Below are positions 14,787 to 22,934 of a DNA stretch of 22,934 nucleotides, one piece after another. How positions within the stretch are numbered: the first letter of the stretch is position 1; the number at the start of each line of letters is the position of its first letter. Under the pieces are notes generated by a model that saw only the letters and a program-made list of their open reading frames with translations, was not told the DNA's origin and ran no database searches. The stretch is taken from the NCBI GenBank assembly GCA_947475855.1, contig CANJPN010000018.1:1-22934 (forward strand), in the 5' to 3' direction. Position numbers and translations under genes: made by a program. This DNA comes from Bradyrhizobiaceae bacterium (GTDB taxonomy: Bacteria > Pseudomonadota > Alphaproteobacteria > Rhizobiales > Hyphomicrobiaceae).

Positions 14787-16442
14787 TCAAGCCACCAGTT
14801 CACCCTTCAGTGCCTTGTCGATCAGGGCGCGTGTCTCGTCGATGCCGTAGAGGGCGATGAAGGAGCCGAAGCGTGGGCCCTTCTCTTCACCCAACAGCAC
14901 TTGGTAGATCGCGTTGAACCATTGGATCGAGACGCCAGGCCGCTCGGGTGTCGCGCCCTTGGCAGCGAGGTCCTGGTAACGGGGAATGGCGCGACCGACG
15001 TCATAGATGATCCCCTGCAGGTCTTCCGCACTGGCGTCCTTCGGTGCTTTCGCAAGGGCTGCAGACAGCGCGCGCAGTGCATCCAGTTCGACGTCGTCGG
15101 CAGGCCGGAACATCTTCTTCGTGCGGATGAAGTCGCGATAGTAGTTCACCGCGTAGCCGGCGAGATGGTCGAGCACGGGATAGGCTGCGGGCGTCGCGTC
15201 GGCGACATGGCGGCGGATGAAGCCCCACAGCACGGCCTTGTCCTCGGCGTTCGAGGCGGCCACGAGGTTCAGCAGCAGCGCGAATGAAATCGGCAGCTCG
15301 GCTTTCGGTGGTTCGCCGGAGTGGATGTGCCAGGCGGGATTGTCTAGCTGGTTCTTTGCCTCTTGCGCGGCGTAGCTCGAAACGAAGTGCAGGTATTCGT
15401 CGACCGCGCGCGGGATCACGTCGAAGTGCAGCTTCTTGGCGCTCTTGGGCTTCTGGAACATGTAGAGCGACAGACTCTGCGGGCTCGCGTAGGTCAGCCA
15501 CTCGTCGATCGTCAGGCCATTGCCCTTCGACTTCGAGATCTTCTGGCCCTTGTCGTCGAGGAACAGCTCGTAGTTGAAGCCTTCGGGCGGCGTGCCGCCG
15601 AGCGCCTTGCAGATCTTGGAGGAGAGCGTGACCGAGTCGATCAGGTCCTTCCCGGCCATTTCGTAGTCGACGCCGAGCGCCGTCCAACGCATCGCCCAGT
15701 CGGCCTTCCATTGGCACTTGACCGCGCCGCCGGTGACCTTCGTTTCCACCTTCTTGCCGGTTTCGGGATCGAGATAGACGACGGTGCCGGCCTTGGGGTT
15801 GCGCTCGATCATCGGCACCTGAAGCACCTTGCCGGTGCGCTGGCACACCGGAAGAAACGGAGAGTAGGTCGCGCGGCGCGCCTCGCCGAGGGTCGGCAGG
15901 ATGATGTCCATCACCTTGTCGTAGACTTCGAGCATGCGCAGCAGCGTGCCGTCCAACTGACCGGACTTGTAGCAGTCGGTCGCGGAGAAAAACTCGTACT
16001 CGAAACCGAACTGATCGAGGAACGAGCGCAGCATCGCGTTGTTGTGCGCGGAGTAGCTGGTGTGTTCGTTGTCGAACGGATCGGGGATCGCCGACAGCGG
16101 GTGGTCGAGATAGCTCGTCAGCATGTCCTTGTTGGGGACGTTGTCGGGCACTTTGCGCAGGCCGTCCATGTCGTCGGAGAAGCAGATAAGTCTTGTCTTG
16201 CGCTTGCCTTCGGTCAGAACTTCATAGGCGTGCCGCACCATGCTCGTGCGCGCGACCTCGCCGAACGTGCCGATGTGCGGCAGGCCCGAGGGGCCATAGC
16301 CCGTCTCGAAAATCACGGTCTTATCTCCGCCTCCCGGCAGTTTCTCAAGACGCGTGATCAGGCGCTTCGCCTCCTCGAACGGCCAGGCGCGGGCCTCGCG
16401 GGCGGCAGCAATGTGGGCGGGGGCAATGACGGACTTCGGCAT
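14787..16442 (-). CDS. lysS: Class I lysyl-tRNA synthetase
   Basis: 551 residues. It charges tRNA-Lys with lysine in the cytoplasm. It is the class I (archaeal-type) enzyme, not the class II LysS of E. coli: the Rossmann HIGH-type motif is HIGT at residues 56-59 (GPSGLPHIGTFGEVAR) and the KMSKS loop is KISKS at 301-305 (DDKGQKISKSKGNGL). Class I LysRS is common in alphaproteobacteria, spirochaetes and most archaea. The anticodon-binding helical cage covers about residue 360 to the end. The ATG at 16442 has GAGG eight bases upstream on the minus strand. It is convergent with benE (109-base gap, no clear terminator) and divergent from the small gene at 16692. It is probably the sole LysRS of this organism. 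Confidence 0.95.
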   Translation of the reverse strand: MPKSVIAPAHIAAAREARAWPFEEAKRLITRLEKLPGGGDKTVIFETGYGPSGLPHIGTFGEVARTSMVRHAYEVLTEGKRKTRLICFSDDMDGLRKVPDNVPNKDMLTSYLDHPLSAIPDPFDNEHTSYSAHNNAMLRSFLDQFGFEYEFFSATDCYKSGQLDGTLLRMLEVYDKVMDIILPTLGEARRATYSPFLPVCQRTGKVLQVPMIERNPKAGTVVYLDPETGKKVETKVTGGAVKCQWKADWAMRWTALGVDYEMAGKDLIDSVTLSSKICKALGGTPPEGFNYELFLDDKGQKISKSKGNGLTIDEWLTYASPQSLSLYMFQKPKSAKKLHFDVIPRAVDEYLHFVSSYAAQEAKNQLDNPAWHIHSGEPPKAELPISFALLLNLVAASNAEDKAVLWGFIRRHVADATPAAYPVLDHLAGYAVNYYRDFIRTKKMFRPADDVELDALRALSAALAKAPKDASAEDLQGIIYDVGRAIPRYQDLAAKGATPERPGVSIQWFNAIYQVLLGEEKGPRFGSFIALYGIDETRALIDKALKGELVA

Positions 16443-16551
16443 GGGTTGGACCTCGAAATTCCGCTTTTCCGGGCAAAATGCTCGAGAGAGGGGCAGATTC
16501 GTCAGCCTTACGGTGGTCGGCGCGTAGCGTCAACGAAGGCGGGCGAGTTTC

Positions 16552-16570
16552 ACCCGTTCAATCAACGGGT
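16552..16570. repeat. Perfect 7-bp inverted repeat in the lysS divergent region
   Basis: ACCCGTT (16552-16558), CAATC loop, AACGGGT (16564-16570). It lies in the 249-base divergent gap between lysS and the small gene, with no T-run following on either strand. It may be an operator-like site or a hairpin in one of the leaders; I see no other evidence for a regulator. Confidence 0.35.
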
Positions 16571-16691
16571 TTGCCGGGGGGCAGCGTTTGGGGCGGTACG
16601 GACCACCACTATTCGTGTTGCGCCGGGTCAAGGCTCTGGCGCGCTGCCCGGTCTATGCGTCCACGTGGCATCAAGCCGAAGGAGTGCACCC

Positions 16692-16910
16692 ATGTTCGAG
16701 AACATCAGAGGCGAGATCGACCGGTTGCTGGCGGGGATGTCCGAGAATCCTGCGGATCTGCAGCAGATCGAGTTGGCCTTGCGCGAGAAATTGAACGAGA
16801 TGAAGGCCTTCGGCATGCCGCTTCCGGCGGATCTCGTCGATCTCGAAGCAGCGCTCGATCAACAACTGACGGCCGAGGAGGCAGATCGGAGCCGCAACAG
16901 CGGGAGTTGA
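16692..16910 (+). CDS. Small conserved-looking helical protein, function unknown
   Basis: 72 residues. It is soluble, with no signal peptide or membrane segment, and probably almost wholly alpha-helical: MFENIRGEIDRLLAGM, then DLQQIELALREKLNEMKAFGM and DLVDLEAALDQQL with regular heptad-like leucine/alanine spacing. The centre is amphipathic and the tail acidic/polar. A strong ribosome binding site (AAGGAG, 16679-16684) is seven bases from the ATG, which supports real translation. The same frame is open for 1.3 kb upstream, but that part is antisense to lysS and not coding. It lies 192 bases before ettA on the same strand. I do not recognise a family. Confidence 0.65.
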   Translation: MFENIRGEIDRLLAGMSENPADLQQIELALREKLNEMKAFGMPLPADLVDLEAALDQQLTAEEADRSRNSGS

Positions 16911-17102
16911 TTGCCTGGTCCGGGCGTTCGCCAGTCGATATTCCCATTGGGTGCTGCCTGCTAGCCATGGCGGCACCGCGCCTCTTCCCGCGTGCTGCCC
17001 CATGCTGTAGAACCCGCGCCATCCCCATTTCGTTTGCGATCGACGGGGTCAGACCCGGCGGGTTTGGCCCCACGGCCGCCAACCAGCGAGAGGCGCACGC
17101 CT

Positions 17103-18761
17103 ATGGCTAATCCGCAATTCGTCTATCACATGCACAAGCTCTCCAAGGCGTATCCGGGGGGCAAGCAGGTTCTGAAGGACATCAACCTGTCGTTCTACCC
17201 CGGCGCCAAGATCGGCGTCGTGGGCTTGAACGGCGCGGGCAAGTCGACGCTGCTCAAGATCATGGCCGGCGTGGTCGACGACTTTCTCGGCGAGGCCAAG
17301 CCCGCGGACGGCATCAAGGTCGGCTATCTCCCGCAGGAGCCGGAGCTCGATCCGACGAAGGATGTGCTTGGTAACGCCATGGAGGGCGTGGCGGATAAGA
17401 AGGCGAAGGTCGATCGCTACAACGAGATTGCGGCCAACTATACCGACGAGACGGCCGAGGAGATGGCCAAGCTGCAGGACGAGATCGACGCCAACAACCT
17501 TTGGGATCTCGACACGCAGGTGGAACAGGCGCTCGACGCATTGCGTTGCCCGCCCGCCGACGCGGAGGTGACCAAGCTCTCGGGTGGTGAGAAGCGCCGG
17601 GTGGCGCTGACCAAGCTGTTGCTCGCCAAGCCCGACATCCTGCTGCTGGACGAGCCGACCAACCATCTCGACGCGGAAAGCGTGGCGTGGCTCGAGCGCT
17701 ACCTCAAGGAGTACACGGGCTGTGTGATCCTCGTGACGCACGACCGCTACTTTCTCGACAACATCACGGACTGGACGCTGGAACTCGATCGCGGCCAAGG
17801 CGTGCCCTGGAAGGGCAACTACTCCGGCTGGCTCGAGCAGAAGGCCAAGCGGATGGAGGTCGAGAAGGGCCAGGAGGAAAACCGCCAGAAGGCGATCAGC
17901 CGCGAGCTGGAATGGATCCGGTCGAGCCCGAAGGCGCGGCAGGCAAAGTCCAAGGCGCGTATCACGGCTTTCGACAAGCTCGTCGAGCAGTCTGCCCGGG
18001 AGGAGAGCGGCAAGGCCTCGATCCAGATCGCGACGGGGCCGAAGCTCGGCGGCGTCGTGGTCGAGGTGGACGGCCTTTCGAAGGCGTTCGGGGATAAGCT
18101 GCTGGTCGACAACCTGTCGTTCAGGCTGCCACCTGGCGGTATCGTCGGCGTGATCGGTCCGAACGGCGCGGGCAAGACGACGCTGTTCAAGATGATCACC
18201 GGGCAGGAAAAGCCCGACGGCGGCAGCATCCGCCTCGGTGAGACGGTGAAGGTCGCCTACGTCGATCAGAGCCGGTCGCATCTCGATGACAAGAAGACGG
18301 TCTGGGAGGAGATCTCCGGGGGCCTCGACCAGATGCTGCTCGGTGGCAAGAAGGAGATTTCCAGCCGCGCCTATTGCGGTTGGTTCAACTTCAAAGGGCC
18401 GGATCAGCAAAAGAAGGTGGGTCTTCTTTCGGGCGGTGAGCGAAATCGCGTGCATCTCGCCAAGTTGTTGAAAGAGGGCGGCAACCTCCTCCTGCTCGAC
18501 GAGCCGACCAACGATCTCGACACCGAGACGCTTGGCGCGCTGGAGTCGGCCTTGGAAGATTTCCCCGGTTGCGCCGTGGTCATCAGCCATGACCGCTTCT
18601 TCCTCGACCGTCTCGCGACCCACATCCTCGCCTTCGAGGGCGACAGCCACGTCGAATGGTTCGAAGGCAACTTCGCCGACTACGAGGAAGACAAGAAGCG
18701 GCGTCTGGGCGATCAGGCGGTCGAGCCGCACCGCATCAAGTTCAAGCGGTTCGAACGTTGA
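17103..18761 (+). CDS. ettA: EttA, energy-dependent translational throttle ABC-F ATPase
   Basis: 552 residues, close to the 555 of E. coli EttA. This ABC-F protein binds the ribosomal E site and gates the first elongation step in response to the ATP/ADP ratio. It has two ABC domains and no membrane segments. Domain 1 has Walker A GLNGAGKST at 41-49, signature LSGGE at 159-163 and Walker B ILLLDEPTNHLD at 179-190. Domain 2 has Walker A GPNGAGKTT at 352-360, signature LSGGERNRVHLAK and LLLLDEPTNDLD. The linker (P-site tRNA interaction motif, about 243-305) is charged and helical. The MANPQFVYHMHKLSKAYPG start is family-typical, which fixes 17103. A short GGGG/CCCC hairpin (17045-17071) lies in the leader. 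Confidence 0.95.
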   Translation: MANPQFVYHMHKLSKAYPGGKQVLKDINLSFYPGAKIGVVGLNGAGKSTLLKIMAGVVDDFLGEAKPADGIKVGYLPQEPELDPTKDVLGNAMEGVADKKAKVDRYNEIAANYTDETAEEMAKLQDEIDANNLWDLDTQVEQALDALRCPPADAEVTKLSGGEKRRVALTKLLLAKPDILLLDEPTNHLDAESVAWLERYLKEYTGCVILVTHDRYFLDNITDWTLELDRGQGVPWKGNYSGWLEQKAKRMEVEKGQEENRQKAISRELEWIRSSPKARQAKSKARITAFDKLVEQSAREESGKASIQIATGPKLGGVVVEVDGLSKAFGDKLLVDNLSFRLPPGGIVGVIGPNGAGKTTLFKMITGQEKPDGGSIRLGETVKVAYVDQSRSHLDDKKTVWEEISGGLDQMLLGGKKEISSRAYCGWFNFKGPDQQKKVGLLSGGERNRVHLAKLLKEGGNLLLLDEPTNDLDTETLGALESALEDFPGCAVVISHDRFFLDRLATHILAFEGDSHVEWFEGNFADYEEDKKRRLGDQAVEPHRIKFKRFER

Positions 18762-18770
18762 TAGAACCAA

Positions 18771-18829
18771 GAGCACGTTTATCCGATCAGCGAACCGCGA
18801 AAGCGGTTCTGCCTGGTCGGATGATGCTC
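18771..18829. repeat. Large palindromic element with GAAA tetraloop
   Basis: Nested pairings give a long stem-loop ten bases after ettA. GAGCA (18771-18775) pairs with TGCTC (18825-18829). ATCCGATCAG (18781-18790) pairs with CTGGTCGGAT (18813-18822), with one G-T wobble. GAACCGC (18792-18798) pairs with GCGGTTC (18803-18809) around a GAAA loop. It resembles the GAGCA...TGCTC palindromic repeats scattered through Rhizobiales genomes. No T-run follows, so a classical terminator is not supported, although it may protect or punctuate the ettA transcript. Confidence 0.75.
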
Positions 18830-18896
18830 CAGCCATGATAGGCGGGCGTGGTGTGGGGCGGCGGCTCCAATCGTGTCACGACTTCCAAACGAGATC

Positions 18897-20969
18897 ATGA
18901 TGACCACCAGCAGCATGCGCCTTGCGGCCGACATCGGCGGCACCTTTACCGACGTGGCAGCCTTCGACGAGGCGACGGGAAGGCTTCTACTGGGCAAGTC
19001 GCTTTCGACCCCGCAGCGTCTTGTCGATGGGATTTCCGAGGGTGTGGTGAAGGCTGGTGCGAAGTTCGCGGACGCGGCGATCTTCCTGCACGGCTCGACG
19101 ATCGCCATCAACACAATGCTGGAGCGCACGGGTGCAAAGACCGCGCTGATTACGACGCAGGGATTCCGCGACGTCTACGAGATCGGCCGCATCAATCGGC
19201 CGGACGCTTACAACCTGTTCTTCAAGAAACATGATCCTCTGGTGCGCCGCGCGTTGCGCTTCGAGGTGCCAGAGCGCGTAAGTGCGGAAGGCGACGAGAT
19301 TCAGCCGCTCGACGAAGCGGCACTGGGCGCGGTATGCGATAGGCTCGTCGCGCTTGGGATAGAGGCCGTGGCGATCATGTTCCTGCATTCTTATCGCAAC
19401 AGTGCGCATGAGTTTCGCGCGAAAGAAATCGTGCAGCAACGCCTGCCCGGCGCATTCGTTTCGGCCTCGCACGAGTTGAGCCAGGAGTATCGCGAGTTCG
19501 AGCGCACCTCGACCGTGGTCGCGAATGCCTATGTCGGGCCGCGCGTGTCGGGCTACGTCACCGGCATCGAGAGCCACATCGCCGCCGACAGCTTCGCGGG
19601 CTCCTTCCTGCTCGTGCAATCGACCGGTGGTCTCTACGAAGCCGAGCAGGCCAAAACGCAGTGCATCCGCATGTTGGAATCCGGTCCAGCGGCCGGCGTG
19701 ATCGGCGCGCAGGCGCTGAGCGAGGCAATGGGGCTCGAAAATGCGATCGCGTTCGACATGGGCGGCACAACGGCGAAGGCCGGCGTAATCTATCGCGGGG
19801 AGCCGCTGACAACGAGCCTCGCCCTGATTGGCGGCTACGAACGCGCGCTCCCGATCCAGACCGCGATGATGGATATCTTCGAGGTCGGCACAGGTGGTGG
19901 AAGCATTGCCTATGTCGATGTCGGAGGCTCGCTCCGGGTCGGCCCCCAGAGTTCGGGTGCTGAGCCGGGGCCCGCGTGCTATGGGCGCGGCGGTACGTTA
20001 CCGACGGTTACCGACGCGAACCTCGTGCTCGGGCGTCTTGGTGCTGAAAGTTTCCTCGGCGGAGAGTTGAAGCTCGATGTCGGCGCCGCCCGCCGCGCGA
20101 TCGACGAACACGTTGCCCGTCCGCTCGGACTTACGACGACCGAAGCCGCCGACGGTGTATTGCGAATTGCGGCGACCGCGATGTCGTATGCGGTGAAAGG
20201 AGTTTCGACCGAGCGCGGATTGGATGCCGCCGCCTTCCCGATGATCGCCTACGGCGGTGCGGGGCCGCTTCACGCGGTGCAGATTGCACGGGAGATCGGA
20301 ACGCCGCGTGTCATCATCCCGCGCGCACCTGGCCACTTCTGCGCGTTCGGCATGCTGTTCGCTGATCTGCGCTACGATTTCGTGCGGACCTGGCCGGTGA
20401 AGCTCGCAGCGCTCGATTTCGAAATGGTCGAAGCCGTCTATGCCGAACTAGAAGTCCAGGGGCATGCCGCGTTGAACAAGGCCAGTGCGCGGCCCTCCGC
20501 CGTGCTGACGCATCGCGCCGCGGACATGCGCTACGTCGGCCAGGAGCACGCGGTCACGGTCGATCTTCCGATGTCGCTGTTCGAGCGACAAGACCGCGAC
20601 GCGATCAAGCGGCGCTTCGACGCCGAGCACGAACGTCGCTACGGGACGTCCGCGCCGAAGGAAGCCTGCGAAATCGTTTCGCTGCGCGCGACCGTGACGG
20701 GCCGCATGCCGAAGCCGCCGCTCGAGCGTATCGAAGCCGGTCCGGAGGAGGTCGTGGTGAAGTCGCTCGGCGAGACCCGAAAAGTGCATTTTCCCGACAG
20801 CGTGGCGCCGCGCGAGACGCCGGTTTTCAAACGGGTCGATCTCCTGGCCGGCAATCGCATTCCAGGTCCCGCCATCATCGAGGAGCACGCGTCAACCACC
20901 GTGGTCTTTCCGGGCGACACGCTCATGGTGGATGCGTTCGGGAGTCTCGTCATCGAGGTTGGGCGATGA
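18897..20969 (+). CDS. hyuA: Hydantoinase/oxoprolinase subunit A (HyuA family)
   Basis: 690 residues. It is the ATP-binding A subunit of the N-methylhydantoinase / 5-oxoprolinase / acetone-carboxylase-like family, which with the B subunit opens lactams or carboxylates ketones at the cost of ATP. The N-terminus has the ASKHA phosphate-binding motif ADIGGTFTDVAAFD, then HGSTIAINTMLERTGAKTALITTQGFRDVYEIGR. The hydantoinase A core carries ESGPAAGVIGAQAL and AFDMGGTTAKAGVI. The C-terminal part has GNRIPGPAIIEEHASTTVVFPGD. The start is uncertain among ATG 18897, ATG 18900 and an upstream GTG at 18873, all with weak ribosome binding sites; 18897 is used. hyuB follows after 236 bases, unusually far for this pair. 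Substrate unknown. Confidence 0.88.
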   Translation: MMTTSSMRLAADIGGTFTDVAAFDEATGRLLLGKSLSTPQRLVDGISEGVVKAGAKFADAAIFLHGSTIAINTMLERTGAKTALITTQGFRDVYEIGRINRPDAYNLFFKKHDPLVRRALRFEVPERVSAEGDEIQPLDEAALGAVCDRLVALGIEAVAIMFLHSYRNSAHEFRAKEIVQQRLPGAFVSASHELSQEYREFERTSTVVANAYVGPRVSGYVTGIESHIAADSFAGSFLLVQSTGGLYEAEQAKTQCIRMLESGPAAGVIGAQALSEAMGLENAIAFDMGGTTAKAGVIYRGEPLTTSLALIGGYERALPIQTAMMDIFEVGTGGGSIAYVDVGGSLRVGPQSSGAEPGPACYGRGGTLPTVTDANLVLGRLGAESFLGGELKLDVGAARRAIDEHVARPLGLTTTEAADGVLRIAATAMSYAVKGVSTERGLDAAAFPMIAYGGAGPLHAVQIAREIGTPRVIIPRAPGHFCAFGMLFADLRYDFVRTWPVKLAALDFEMVEAVYAELEVQGHAALNKASARPSAVLTHRAADMRYVGQEHAVTVDLPMSLFERQDRDAIKRRFDAEHERRYGTSAPKEACEIVSLRATVTGRMPKPPLERIEAGPEEVVVKSLGETRKVHFPDSVAPRETPVFKRVDLLAGNRIPGPAIIEEHASTTVVFPGDTLMVDAFGSLVIEVGR

Positions 20970-21020
20970 GCGGATGCATTGCTGCGCCAATTGGGGTTGA
21001 CGGACCTCTCCCCCTGCGCT

Positions 21021-21117
21021 CCCGGCCGAGGCGCAAGCCGAGGGCCGGGATGTTCCCCCGAAATCGTGAGCGGCAAGACCCCGGATCTGCGCTCGGCACC
21101 GCCTCGCTTGTCCGGGG
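21021..21117. repeat. Two GC-rich hairpins between hyuA and hyuB
   Basis: The first hairpin pairs CCCGGCC (21021-21027) with GGCCGGG (21043-21049). The second pairs CCCCGGA (21079-21085) with TCCGGGG (21111-21117). Sequence of this style (CCCCGGATCTGCGCT...CTTGTCCGGGG) is a familiar dispersed repeat in Bradyrhizobium-like genomes, so I read it as an inserted palindromic repeat. A T6 run at 21134-21139 lies 17 bases after the second hairpin, too far for a classical terminator. Confidence 0.6.
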
Positions 21118-21205
21118 ATGCCGGAGCAGAGGTGATTTTTTCATTTTCAGAACGCGGCCGTCGCTGTGCGGCATTACCTATGACCTATGCGTCGAGGGAA
21201 TCTAG

Positions 21206-22934
21206 ATGACCACCACTCACCACGACCGCCCACCTTCCGATGCGATCCTGACCGAGATCATCCGTAACGGGGTGCTCGCGGTGACCGAGGATATGAAGAC
21301 CAATCTCACGCGCACTGCCTACAACATGATCATCTACGAGGCGCTCGATTTCACGGTCGGCTTGTTCACGCCAGAGGGCGATACCGTTTCGATCGGCCTG
21401 GGCTTGCCGATGTTCATCCGCGGGATGTCGGAGACCGTGCGTGCGAAGGTGAAGCACTTCGGCCTCGAGAACATCAAGCCCGGCGACATCCTCGTCACCA
21501 ACGACGCCTACATCACCGGTAGCCACCTCAATCACTTCACGTTCTCCCTGCCGATCTTCCATGGCGGGGAGTTGACGGCATTCGCGTGCTGCATGGCGCA
21601 CTGGCAGGATGTCGGCGGGCAACTCGGCGGCGTGACGACGGACATCTACGCCGAAGGCATCCAGATCCCCATCGTGAAGTACCAGAAGGAAGGCGTGGTC
21701 AATCAGGACCTCGTCGACATCATCCGCATGAACGTGCGGCTGCCCGATCGGGCGATGGGCGATTTGCGTGCGCAGGTGACGGCGGTGAAGACGGGCGAGC
21801 GCCGCTTCACCGAGCTTTTGGAACGCTACGGCCGCGAACCCGTAAAGCGCGCCATTCACGCGATCATGGACCAAGCCGAACGCGCCGCACGCGCCCGGAC
21901 CAAGGCCATTCCCGATGGTGTCTACGAGGCGACGAGCTTCATGGACGACGATGGTGTCGAGATCAGCAAGCGCATTCCGATCAAGGTACGTGTCATCGTC
22001 GAAGGCGAGGAGATGACGATCGACCTCACCGAAGTCAGCCGCCAGGTGCGGGGCTTCTACAATTCCGGTGAGACGACGGGCTATGCCTGCGCGCAGGTCG
22101 CCTACAAGTGTATCACCTCACCGACGGATTACCCGATCAACGAGGGAAGCTTCCGTTCACTCAAGGTGAAACTGGTCGCGGGAACGGTAGTGAGCGCGGT
22201 CAAGCCCGCGGCTATGCGATGGTGGATGACGTTTCCGATGACCATCGTGGATACGATCTTCAAGGCGCTCGCCACGGCTGTGCCCGATCACACCATCGCA
22301 GGTCATCACGCCGATCTCGTCGTCGCCCAGGTGCACGGCATCCATCCGGCGACCGGCCAGTTCTATATCGGCAATTTCGGCCCGCTCGGCGGCGGCTGGG
22401 GCGCGAAGTCGAGCGAGGACGGAATGAGCGCCACCGTCTGCCTCAACGACGGCGACACACATAATTCGCCGGTCGAGCAGATCGAAACGAAACATCCCCT
22501 CATCGTCGAGCAGCTCTCGTTGCGCGAAGGTTCTGGCGGCGCTGGCAGGTATCGTGGCGGCCTCGGCATCGCGCGCACCGTTCGTGCGCGCGCGGGTCTG
22601 ACGCTCAACACCACGATCGAGCGGATGCACTGCCGGCCGTGGGGACTAGCGGGCGGTCATGACGGAGCGGGCAATGAAGTCTGGCTAAAGCTCGACGGCC
22701 GCGAGGTGACCGACCTGCCCAACGCCAAGGTACTCGTGCAACGCCTCAAGGCCGGCGACACCTTCACGCTGGCCTCAGGTGGTGGCGGTGGCTTCGGCAA
22801 CCCGGCCGAGCGCGATCCGGCAGCCGTCGCTTCCGATGTGTCGGAGGGCTACGTCACGACCGAGGAAGCACGCGACATCTATCGGGTCTCGCTGACCTCG
22901 GACGGATCCGTTGATGGGCCTGGCACTGCTTGGC
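21206..22934 (+). CDS. hyuB: Hydantoinase B/oxoprolinase subunit B (partial, right edge)
   Basis: 576 complete codons, open to the window edge, so the C-terminus is missing. It is the catalytic-type B subunit that partners HyuA. Characteristic segments are the opening ILTEIIRNGVLAVTEDMKTNL, then TRTAYNMIIYEALDFTVGLF, the NDAYITGSHLNHF motif (about residues 97-109), GGGWGAKSSEDG, EGSGGAGRYRGGLGI and the glycine-rich SGGGGGFGNP that normally lies close to the end. Family members end some tens of residues later, so little is likely missing. The ATG at 21206 has GAGGGA at 21194-21199. Repeats separate it from hyuA, so it may have its own start of transcription or rely on read-through. Confidence 0.88.
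   Translation, partial: MTTTHHDRPPSDAILTEIIRNGVLAVTEDMKTNLTRTAYNMIIYEALDFTVGLFTPEGDTVSIGLGLPMFIRGMSETVRAKVKHFGLENIKPGDILVTNDAYITGSHLNHFTFSLPIFHGGELTAFACCMAHWQDVGGQLGGVTTDIYAEGIQIPIVKYQKEGVVNQDLVDIIRMNVRLPDRAMGDLRAQVTAVKTGERRFTELLERYGREPVKRAIHAIMDQAERAARARTKAIPDGVYEATSFMDDDGVEISKRIPIKVRVIVEGEEMTIDLTEVSRQVRGFYNSGETTGYACAQVAYKCITSPTDYPINEGSFRSLKVKLVAGTVVSAVKPAAMRWWMTFPMTIVDTIFKALATAVPDHTIAGHHADLVVAQVHGIHPATGQFYIGNFGPLGGGWGAKSSEDGMSATVCLNDGDTHNSPVEQIETKHPLIVEQLSLREGSGGAGRYRGGLGIARTVRARAGLTLNTTIERMHCRPWGLAGGHDGAGNEVWLKLDGREVTDLPNAKVLVQRLKAGDTFTLASGGGGGFGNPAERDPAAVASDVSEGYVTTEEARDIYRVSLTSDGSVDGPGTAW

Noticed and set aside
15363..16691. A long plus-strand open frame leading into the small gene at 16692
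   Set aside because: It is antisense to class I lysS, which has intact HIGT and KISKS motifs; only the 3' part after 16692 has a ribosome binding site and lies outside lysS.
18771..18829. Intrinsic terminator of ettA
   Set aside because: The stem-loop is strong, but no U-tract follows on either strand, and the nested palindrome looks more like a repeat element.
17049..18836. A 595-codon open frame on the minus strand opposite ettA
   Set aside because: It is the antisense shadow of a high-GC gene with clear ABC-F motifs on the plus strand; its translation has no recognisable domain and is rich in Arg, Leu and His.
21079..21139. Rho-independent terminator between hyuA and hyuB
   Set aside because: The T-run is 17 bases beyond the hairpin, which is too far; the hairpin is better explained as part of a dispersed palindromic repeat.
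1..22934. CRISPR arrays, tRNA/rRNA genes, insertion sequences, prophage or defence systems
   Set aside because: No direct-repeat array, tRNA-like cloverleaf, transposase, integrase or known defence protein was seen on reading both strands.

Overview
The window reads as chromosomal DNA of a GC-rich alphaproteobacterium, most likely of the order Hyphomicrobiales (Rhizobiales). The pointers are a SAM-II riboswitch in front of metX-metW, a class I lysyl-tRNA synthetase, a Tripartite-tricarboxylate (Bug-type) binding protein, a SoxC with a one-haem SoxD, and several GC-rich palindromic intergenic repeats of the kind common in this order. Seventeen protein genes are supported. All are intact except the last, which runs off the right edge. 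I see no tRNA, rRNA, CRISPR array, transposase or phage gene.

Layout. Positions 313-4035 (+) hold soxC-soxD (sulfite/sulfane dehydrogenase) tightly followed by a Bug-type periplasmic binding protein and an amidohydrolase. After a palindromic repeat come an alpha/beta hydrolase and an LLM-class flavin oxidoreductase that overlap by 4 bases (4256-6162, +). Positions 6206-9532 (+) form a methionine unit: promoter-like hexamers, SAM-II riboswitch, terminator-like hairpin, metX, metW and an M20-family Zn amidase, all closely spaced. A minus-strand pair follows (11029 to 9566): a small CHCC zinc-finger protein and an FAD monooxygenase whose last residues are encoded inside a palindromic repeat. Then come plus-strand genes for a VOC/glyoxalase-fold protein, a MATE exporter and a BenE-type benzoate/H+ symporter (11241-14677). 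Class I lysS is on the minus strand (16442 to 14787). It is divergent from a 72-residue helical small protein and ettA (16692-18761, +). A large palindrome separates ettA from hyuA, and a repeat-filled gap separates hyuA from hyuB (18897 to the right edge, +).

How the parts fit. The window is mostly metabolic. SoxCD would feed electrons from reduced sulfur compounds to the periplasmic cytochrome chain. The Bug protein, two hydrolases and the flavin oxidoreductase look like a small catabolic set for an unidentified organic acid, ester or lactone. MetX/MetW activate homoserine for methionine synthesis and are probably switched off by SAM; the downstream amidase may share that control. HyuA/HyuB are ATP-dependent hydantoinase/oxoprolinase-type subunits of unknown substrate.

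I did not find a clear previously undescribed system. The most distinctive points are the amidase inside a SAM-II-controlled met unit, the repeat that supplies a gene's C-terminus and stop codon, the reduced one-haem SoxD, and the uncharacterised hydrolase/flavin-oxidoreductase cluster.
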